NCBI RefSeq assembly: GCF_002293435.1
Contig: NZ_DBDF01000110.1
Span: 1 to 13,004 of the forward strand
Direction of reading: 5' to 3'
DNA: 13,004 nt
DNA from: Bacteroides sp. UBA939
GTDB taxonomy: Bacteria > Bacteroidota > Bacteroidia > Bacteroidales > Bacteroidaceae
This document shows positions 7,536 through 13,004 of this stretch, piece after piece; positions within the stretch are counted from its first letter, which is position 1, and each line of letters begins with the position of its first letter. Made by a program: the position numbers and the translations under genes. The notes beneath the pieces are model-generated. The model ran no database searches and had not been told where the DNA came from. It saw only the letters and a program-made list of their open reading frames with translations.

Positions 7536-10500
7536 ATGTTTAACAATATGATATTTATGAAAGCTTTCGCCCCCTCGCTTATATGCAACGTCCTGCTTCT
7601 GCTAAGCATTCTGCTTCCACGTGACGCATTTGCCAACCCTGCCGAACAAAGCATTATCATGTTCAGGCAACTGTCTACCACCGAAGGACTTTCAAACAAC
7701 AGTATCACGGCGCTATGTCGCGACAGCAGAGGATTCCTGTGGGTAGGAACAGCCTCCGGCCTCAACCGTTACGACTCTTATACATTCCAGCAATACTATC
7801 AGGATACCGACAATCTGCCCGACGACGGTATCTCGGATATCTTTGAAGACCGCACAGGAAATATATGGGTAAGGACATCCCAGGGATATACCATATACGA
7901 CTACCAGACGGGCAAGTTCAACCAAAACAGCAAAGACGTGCTCCGGCAGTTCAACATCTCCTGCGACACCATTCTCAGAGCAGGAACAGAACATAAAAAG
8001 AAATACCTGTGGGCGTACGACCAAAGCAAGATTCACCTCTACGACTACCAGCAGAAGGTAACAAAAATATATCCTTTGATGAACTCCTCCATCGCAAGAC
8101 TGTTTGTTACAGATGAGTATATCTACTCCATCTACAACAACGGAAAGCTATACTCCACAAACATTAATTCATCGCTTGCGCAAGAAATCTCTATTCCTGC
8201 CCAATACAACCAATATCTGGAGAACCATCTTCCCCGCGTACACATCGACAGCAATGGCGGCATCTGGGTCTACACCTACCAGAACAGTCTGCTGCTATAC
8301 AAGAAAAACATGCAGACCGAATGGCGGGAAGTGAAGTTGCCCGTATTCACCGAACAATTCAACCGCATACGCGACATCGCCGAAGATGGCCACGGAAACA
8401 TCTGGCTCATCACCAGCCACCTCGGGGCATTCATATACCAACCGCAATCGGGCACGCTGACAAATATGTCCCACGACCCTTTGAAATCACATACCATTGC
8501 AAGCAATAACCTCAGCGCCATTCACATCGACTGGGAAGGCATTGTATGGATAGGCAACTTCAAACACGGGATATCTTACCATGCACCTCAGTGCCAGGTA
8601 TTTCTGAACCAGAAATTCTGGCAGCACAACGACATACTCTCCTTCTGTGAAGATTCACTTTCCATGTGGTACGGCACCGATGGCGGAGGACTTATGCGCC
8701 AATCACGCAACGCTCTGATGCCGGAGCAGATTAAAACTCCTGCCAACGTGATAGTCACCATCAAGAAAGACAGCAAAAACAGGATATGGATAGGCAGTTT
8801 CCAGAACGGACTGATATGCTATGACCGCGGGAGAATCACACAATATACTACGGCAAACAGCGAATTGAAGGGAAACGAGGTCTACGGCATACAAGAAGAC
8901 AGGCATGGTTATATATGGATAAGCACGCTGAACGGTTATATCCAGAAGCTGGATACGGACACACAGAAATTTCAGACTGTCTTCAACATGCAAGCCTATG
9001 AGAATATCAACCAACTGATATACGACGGCAAAGACACGCTATTCGCCGCCACCTCACAGGGACTGCTGGCTATTGATGCCGCCAACAACCAGTGCAAATT
9101 CATTTACAGCAATGCCGGTAACCAACAGCCCCTCAAAAGGCAATACCTGTACGCCCTCTACAGAGACAGCCGCAACATGCTCTGGATGGGAGGCAAGCAG
9201 GGGCTCACCTGCTGGAATCTGAATACCGACAGCATCCACTACATAGACCGCAGTAACGGGCTGCCTGCCAATATGGTAACTGCCATCAACGAAGACAACA
9301 ACAAGCAGGTTTGGGTAGGAACCAGCAATGGCATTGCCCGCATCAACCTGGCACAGAATCTGCTTTCAATAACTACGTATGATGTAACCGACGGACTTAC
9401 CGACAACACCGTAAACGAACGCTCCCTGCACAAACTGAAGAACGGCAACATCCTCGTAGGAACTCCCAACGGATATACCACCATCATTCCCCAAGAGATA
9501 GTGCACAATACTTACAATGCGGAAGTATATCTGACCGGAATAGAACCCAAATACTACTCTCTGCCCGAAATACTGAACGGCAAGTCACCCGAATGCGCCA
9601 CAGAAGTCATCTTGAAAGAGAAACCCCTTTTCTTTCAACTGCAATTCTCCACATTAGATTTCATCGAACCGGGTAAGGTGCGCTACGCCTATCGTATCAA
9701 GGGGGAGCAATCAGATTGGAACTACGCCACCGGCAATCAGATAGAGTTCTCGATGCTTCCTCCCGGCAAGTTCGAACTCCAGGTGAAAGCATGCAACTCC
9801 GAGTATATATGGTCGCCCAACATCAAAACCATTACCCTCAGGATACTGCCACCCTGGTACAGAACCGGGTGGGCTTATTTCTCGTACCTGCTCATCGTCT
9901 CCCTGATTGGCTGGAGAAGCATCGTTTATTTCCGCACCAAGCGCAAACGCATTGCCACACTAAAGGCGATAAAGCAAGAGAACGAGCAACAGCAAAAGAT
10001 TACAGACATGAAAATGCAGTTCTTCGCCAACGTGAGCCACGAACTGAGAACGCCGTTATCGCTGATAATCAATCCGCTCGAAGAGTTTCTGAGCAAATAT
10101 CCGCAATACAAGAACACCTTATTAAATACTGCACAGAACAATGCCCGCTACCTGCTTGAACTTATCAATCAGTTGCTCGACTTCCGCAAGCTGGATGCAA
10201 GCGGAGAAACGATGCACTACATACACAGCGACATCGTGAGCCTTGTGAAAGACCAGTACCAGGCGTTCGAAAGCATTGCCCAAGCACAGGAGATAGACTA
10301 CCGGATTACCACCCAGCAGCCCAATATACAAATGGACTTCGACTATGACAAGGTGCGCAAAATCGTGATGAACATACTCTCCAACGCCTTTAAGTTCACC
10401 GGAAGCAAAGGGAGCATCGAAATTAAAATCAGCATCATAGGCAGTGACGTCGTAATGCAATTCTGCGACACCGGTCACGGTATCGACGCCGCACAGCAAA

Positions 10501-11549
10501 AGAAGATATTCCAATGTTTCTATCAGGCCGAGAACCAGGAAAACAGTCAGGGAGGAAGCGGCATCGGATTGTATCTCGTTGCACAATACGTGAAGATGCA
10601 TAAGGGCAATATTCAAGTTTCTACCAATATCCCGCATGGAAGTATTTTCACCATCAGTCTGCCTATGCACGCCAACGTGCAACCCCAGATGCAGGAACAG
10701 CGGATTGAGGAAAACAATGATGCGTCGATGCAGGCAAATGGCAGCGAACAAAACTATACCATCTTGCTTGTAGATGATAATCATGATTTCCTTGATTTCC
10801 TGAGCGCCTGCCTCTCTACCAACTACAATGTACTGAAAGCAACCAACGGACAGGAAGCCCTGGAAGTGCTGAAAGCGGAGAATGTGGATATCGTCATCAG
10901 CGACGTCATGATGCCCAAGATGGATGGGTTGGAACTGTGTACCGCCATAAAGAGCGATATCTACACCTCACACATCCCCATCCTCCTCCTCACAGCCAAG
11001 GCCAGCGAAGAATACCAGTTGGAAGGACTGAACATGGGTGCGGACGACTACATTACCAAACCCTTCAACATGGAAGTACTGAAACTGCGCATCAGCAAGT
11101 TCATAGAAAGCAGTCTGAAGAAGCACAAGCTTTTCGACGAGCAGATGAAGATAGAACCCAGTCGCATCACCATAACTCCCCTCGACCAGCAATTCGTGGA
11201 GAAAGCCATCCTGATTGTGGAAGAAAACATCAACAACGCCGAATTCTCAGTAGAAGAACTCGCCGCCCAACTAAACATATCGCGCGGCTACCTCTACAAG
11301 AAGATGGTAAAGATTACGGGAAAGACATCGCTCGAATTCATACGGATTATCCGCATGAAGAGGGCGCAGCAACTATTGGTGGAAAGTCAGCTGCAAATAG
11401 CCGAAATAGCTTATAAACTGGGATATAACTCCCCCAAAATATTTACCAAGCATTTCAAGAAGGAATTCAAGATGATTCCATCAGAATTCATGCAGAGGCA
11501 AGCGCAAAGTGAGAAAAATGAATACCCGCTAAAACCTCATGTTCTTTAA
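7536..11549 (+). CDS. Hybrid two-component system sensor/regulator (HTCS)
   Basis: This 1337-residue inner-membrane protein puts a whole two-component pathway in one chain. A signal peptide ends near residue 33 (DAFA-NPAE). About twelve or more propeller repeats with the (D/E)xxGxxW(V/I)GT pattern fill residues 45-660, consistent with two seven-bladed beta-propellers. A Y_Y_Y domain covers about 690-770 and a membrane helix about 778-798. The kinase has the H-box FFANVSHELRTPLS with H835, N-box N946/N950, DTGHGID from D978 and GGSGIGL from G1006. A receiver follows, with D1080/D1081, phosphoacceptor D1123 (ISDVMMPKMDG) and K1175. An AraC-type helix-turn-helix pair occupies about 1236-1330. 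All key residues are present. In Bacteroides this family binds a breakdown oligosaccharide in the periplasm and activates adjacent carbohydrate genes. Here no SusC/D pair is in view; the divergent secreted enzyme is the obvious target. The start may really be the ATG at 7557 (MKAFAPSL...), which begins a standard signal peptide and better fits the promoter. The 3' end overlaps nadD by 21 bp. Confidence 0.97.
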   Translation: MFNNMIFMKAFAPSLICNVLLLLSILLPRDAFANPAEQSIIMFRQLSTTEGLSNNSITALCRDSRGFLWVGTASGLNRYDSYTFQQYYQDTDNLPDDGISDIFEDRTGNIWVRTSQGYTIYDYQTGKFNQNSKDVLRQFNISCDTILRAGTEHKKKYLWAYDQSKIHLYDYQQKVTKIYPLMNSSIARLFVTDEYIYSIYNNGKLYSTNINSSLAQEISIPAQYNQYLENHLPRVHIDSNGGIWVYTYQNSLLLYKKNMQTEWREVKLPVFTEQFNRIRDIAEDGHGNIWLITSHLGAFIYQPQSGTLTNMSHDPLKSHTIASNNLSAIHIDWEGIVWIGNFKHGISYHAPQCQVFLNQKFWQHNDILSFCEDSLSMWYGTDGGGLMRQSRNALMPEQIKTPANVIVTIKKDSKNRIWIGSFQNGLICYDRGRITQYTTANSELKGNEVYGIQEDRHGYIWISTLNGYIQKLDTDTQKFQTVFNMQAYENINQLIYDGKDTLFAATSQGLLAIDAANNQCKFIYSNAGNQQPLKRQYLYALYRDSRNMLWMGGKQGLTCWNLNTDSIHYIDRSNGLPANMVTAINEDNNKQVWVGTSNGIARINLAQNLLSITTYDVTDGLTDNTVNERSLHKLKNGNILVGTPNGYTTIIPQEIVHNTYNAEVYLTGIEPKYYSLPEILNGKSPECATEVILKEKPLFFQLQFSTLDFIEPGKVRYAYRIKGEQSDWNYATGNQIEFSMLPPGKFELQVKACNSEYIWSPNIKTITLRILPPWYRTGWAYFSYLLIVSLIGWRSIVYFRTKRKRIATLKAIKQENEQQQKITDMKMQFFANVSHELRTPLSLIINPLEEFLSKYPQYKNTLLNTAQNNARYLLELINQLLDFRKLDASGETMHYIHSDIVSLVKDQYQAFESIAQAQEIDYRITTQQPNIQMDFDYDKVRKIVMNILSNAFKFTGSKGSIEIKISIIGSDVVMQFCDTGHGIDAAQQKKIFQCFYQAENQENSQGGSGIGLYLVAQYVKMHKGNIQVSTNIPHGSIFTISLPMHANVQPQMQEQRIEENNDASMQANGSEQNYTILLVDDNHDFLDFLSACLSTNYNVLKATNGQEALEVLKAENVDIVISDVMMPKMDGLELCTAIKSDIYTSHIPILLLTAKASEEYQLEGLNMGADDYITKPFNMEVLKLRISKFIESSLKKHKLFDEQMKIEPSRITITPLDQQFVEKAILIVEENINNAEFSVEELAAQLNISRGYLYKKMVKITGKTSLEFIRIIRMKRAQQLLVESQLQIAEIAYKLGYNSPKIFTKHFKKEFKMIPSEFMQRQAQSEKNEYPLKPHVL

Positions 11550-12095
11550 AACATCATAAACCTTCGGATGAAGAAAGTAACGGACATCCTTCCCTTCCCT
11601 CAAAGCCTGACGGATAAAGGTTGAACTGATTTCAAAAACAGGTGAAGAGGCAACCTTGACATTTTCCGGAAGAGACTCCATAGACACCGGATAACCGGGA
11701 CGGGGATAAACTAAAATAGGGTTTTCCGCAAGAATATGTTCGGACTGATACCATCGGGGAAAAGATTGCCAATTATCGGAGCCAATAATCAGATGGAACT
11801 TACGGTCGGGATGAATTTCTTTCAGTTTATCCAACGTATGGATAGTATAAGAAGGGCGGGATAAATGAAATTCAATGTCGGAAGCTTTAAACTTGGGATA
11901 ACCGGCAATGGCAAGTTGAACTAATCTCAGACGGAGTTCATCATCCATCAATTCATCTTCTTCTTTCAACGGATTGTACGGAGTTACAAGAAACCAGACT
12001 TCATCCAGCTCTTCGTACTCGCAAAGATAATTGGCAAGAGCAAGGTGTCCGATGTGCACCGGATTGAAAGAGCCGCTGAAAATTCCTGTTTTCAT
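11529..12095 (-). CDS. nadD: Nicotinate-nucleotide adenylyltransferase
   Basis: NadD joins nicotinate mononucleotide and ATP to form deamido-NAD+ and pyrophosphate, a late cytoplasmic step of NAD synthesis. The 188-residue length is usual. The nucleotidyltransferase signature GSFNPVHIGH lies at residues 8-17 (GxFxPxHxGH), and the second ATP-binding motif ISSTFIR is at 156-162. The segment IIGSDNWQSFPRWYQ near the middle is typical of NadD. The gene starts 18 bp after gmk ends, so the two are probably cotranscribed. Its TAG stop at 11529-11531 lies inside the last codons of the convergent HTCS gene, giving a 21-bp tail-to-tail overlap. No terminator fits between them. Confidence 0.97.
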   Translation of the reverse strand: MKTGIFSGSFNPVHIGHLALANYLCEYEELDEVWFLVTPYNPLKEEDELMDDELRLRLVQLAIAGYPKFKASDIEFHLSRPSYTIHTLDKLKEIHPDRKFHLIIGSDNWQSFPRWYQSEHILAENPILVYPRPGYPVSMESLPENVKVASSPVFEISSTFIRQALREGKDVRYFLHPKVYDVLKNMRF

Positions 12096-12113
12096 GACTT
12101 CCCTTAGTTTTAG

Positions 12114-12677
12114 TTATTCAGACAAAAACTCCTTAATCACTCGCAAAGCTTCCGCCTTAGCCATTTCCAAATCATCATTCACAATGACCTTGTCGAACTT
12201 TGGGGCAAACGTCAATTCATATTCAGCCTTGGCTACACGGGCATCTATCACTTCGGGAGTATCCGTACCACGCCCTACCAAGCGCCTGCGCAATTCCTCT
12301 ACCGAAGGGGGCTGAATGAATACGGACAACGCACGATCGCCATAATACTTCTTTATATTGCAACCGCCCACAACGTCTACATCGAAAACCACGTTTTGTC
12401 CGGCTGCCAACTGAGTTTCTACCTGGGACTTCAGCGTTCCGTAGTAACGGTCTTTATATACTTCTTCGTATTCCAGAAACTCATCATTGGCTATGCGGGC
12501 ACGAAATTCGTCGGGAGAGAGAAAGAAATATTCTACCCCGTGTTGCTCCGTTCCACGCGGCGGACGGCTGGTGGCGGAACAGGAGAAGGCAAGATTGAGG
12601 TTCTGTGTCAACAGATAGTTGATAATAGTTGACTTTCCTGAACCTGAGGGAGCTGAGAAAATAATAAGTTTGCCCAT
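12114..12677 (-). CDS. gmk: Guanylate kinase
   Basis: Gmk converts GMP and ATP to GDP and ADP in the cytoplasm, feeding the GTP, dGTP and (p)ppGpp pools. The 187-residue product is of standard length. The P-loop SAPSGSGKST lies at residues 8-17, the guanylate kinase signature SATSRPPRGTEQHGVEYF at 34-51 contains the GMP-binding Arg38, Arg41, Glu44 and Tyr50, and FLEYEEVYKDRYYGT follows at about 68-82. The start is fixed because only three residues precede the first beta strand. It is followed at 18 bp by nadD. In other Bacteroides yicC commonly sits directly upstream of gmk; here the visible upstream region holds a repeat instead. No TAnnTTTG box is visible within about 100 bp upstream. Confidence 0.98.
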   Translation of the reverse strand: MGKLIIFSAPSGSGKSTIINYLLTQNLNLAFSCSATSRPPRGTEQHGVEYFFLSPDEFRARIANDEFLEYEEVYKDRYYGTLKSQVETQLAAGQNVVFDVDVVGGCNIKKYYGDRALSVFIQPPSVEELRRRLVGRGTDTPEVIDARVAKAEYELTFAPKFDKVIVNDDLEMAKAEALRVIKEFLSE

Positions 12678-12703
12678 TTTGTGAGATTTATATTTTAGGC
12701 GCA

Positions 12704-12721
12704 GATTACGCGGATTACACA
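12704..12721. repeat. Tandem GATTACxCx 9-mers upstream of gmk
   Basis: GATTACGCG at 12704-12712 is followed at once by GATTACACA at 12713-12721. The surrounding string GCAGATTACGCGGATTACAC is of a kind seen between genes in Bacteroides, as I recall it; its function is not known to me. It lies 27 bp before the gmk start codon, in its leader if transcription enters from upstream. Confidence 0.5.
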
Positions 12722-12762
12722 GGTCTTAGAGCCTGTTTAAATTTTGTTCAGCATTAGTTTCA

Positions 12763-12984
12763 CTCAAAACATCTTTCATTATTAATGCGAATCAGGAGTT
12801 AGAGGAATTAAAAGAGTTATCAGCCCTCAAGCGGGCTTAGGAGTTAAAGCCGATACTCCCTTAATGCTTAATTCTGTATATCAGTAACCAGACTATCGGC
12901 TTTAACTCCCATAACTACTGAGCGAAGCGATAACTCTTTTAACTACTGATTCACACTATTAACACGAATGTACCGTGTTTTGAG
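12763..12984. repeat. Nested long inverted repeat of about 222 bp
   Basis: Five pairs of arms share one centre near 12874/12875. From inside out: GGAGTTAAAGCCGATA (12840-12855) with 12894-12909, 16 of 16; TTAAAAGAGTTATC (12808-12821) with 12929-12942, 14 of 14; GAATCAG (12789-12795) with 12946-12952; TTAAT (12782-12786) with 12958-12962; and CTCAAAAC (12763-12770) with 12977-12984. The arm order is kept, with small unpaired stretches between, so the whole could fold as one long interrupted hairpin. No reading frame of gene length is evident in it. It may be a small non-autonomous (MITE-like) element or an intergenic palindromic repeat. The remaining bases from 12985 to the window end show no other feature. 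Confidence 0.85.
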
Positions 12985-13004
12985 AGTTATTTTTGAGGAT
13001 GTTT

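Noticed and set aside
10122..10784. 220-codon minus-strand frame
   Set aside because: It is antisense to the kinase and receiver part of the HTCS, where every catalytic motif is in the plus-strand frame.
12729..12746. GAGCCTGTTTAAATTTTG as an insertion-sequence end
   Set aside because: It has the look of a transposon terminus, but no matching inverted copy is visible to the right and no transposase is present; the window ends too soon to test it.

Overview
The window looks like a chromosomal segment of a human-gut Bacteroides or a close relative. The evidence is a hybrid two-component system (HTCS) of the Bacteroides type, candidate promoters matching the Bacteroides TAnnTTTG -7 element, few Shine-Dalgarno sequences, and homologs with Bacteroides-like sequence. 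Genus-level placement is inference; no rRNA or other marker gene is present.

Layout from left to right. Positions 1-260 hold what may be the last codons of a plus-strand gene and a small hairpin that could terminate converging transcripts. Positions 261-5108 (minus) encode a 1615-residue protein that joins three modules: a DnaQ-like (DEDD) exonuclease fold, a RecQ-type SF2 helicase and a UvrD/Rep-type SF1 helicase. Positions 5109-5457 are a gap with a striking 124-bp palindrome built on four 21-bp repeats, plus a possible 52-residue membrane peptide just ahead of the helicase gene. Positions 5458-7299 (minus) encode a secreted protein that reads like a (beta/alpha)8-barrel glycoside hydrolase of a family I do not recognise. 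After a 236-bp divergent promoter region, positions 7536-11549 (plus) encode a complete 1337-residue HTCS sensor/regulator. Its last 21 bp overlap the end of nadD (11529-12095, minus), which follows gmk (12114-12677, minus) in a two-gene housekeeping unit. Positions 12678-13004 contain no gene but a second large nested inverted repeat of about 222 bp.

How the genes may work together. HTCS proteins sense oligosaccharides in the periplasm and switch on nearby carbohydrate-use genes. Here the only candidate target in view is the divergent secreted enzyme; there is no SusC/SusD pair. The pair therefore looks like a minimal 'sensor plus one enzyme' locus, set between a DNA-repair helicase gene and the nucleotide/NAD genes gmk-nadD. 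The most unusual items are the three-enzyme helicase fusion with its extra cysteine cluster, the two unrelated long palindromes, and the unclassified enzyme paired with the HTCS.
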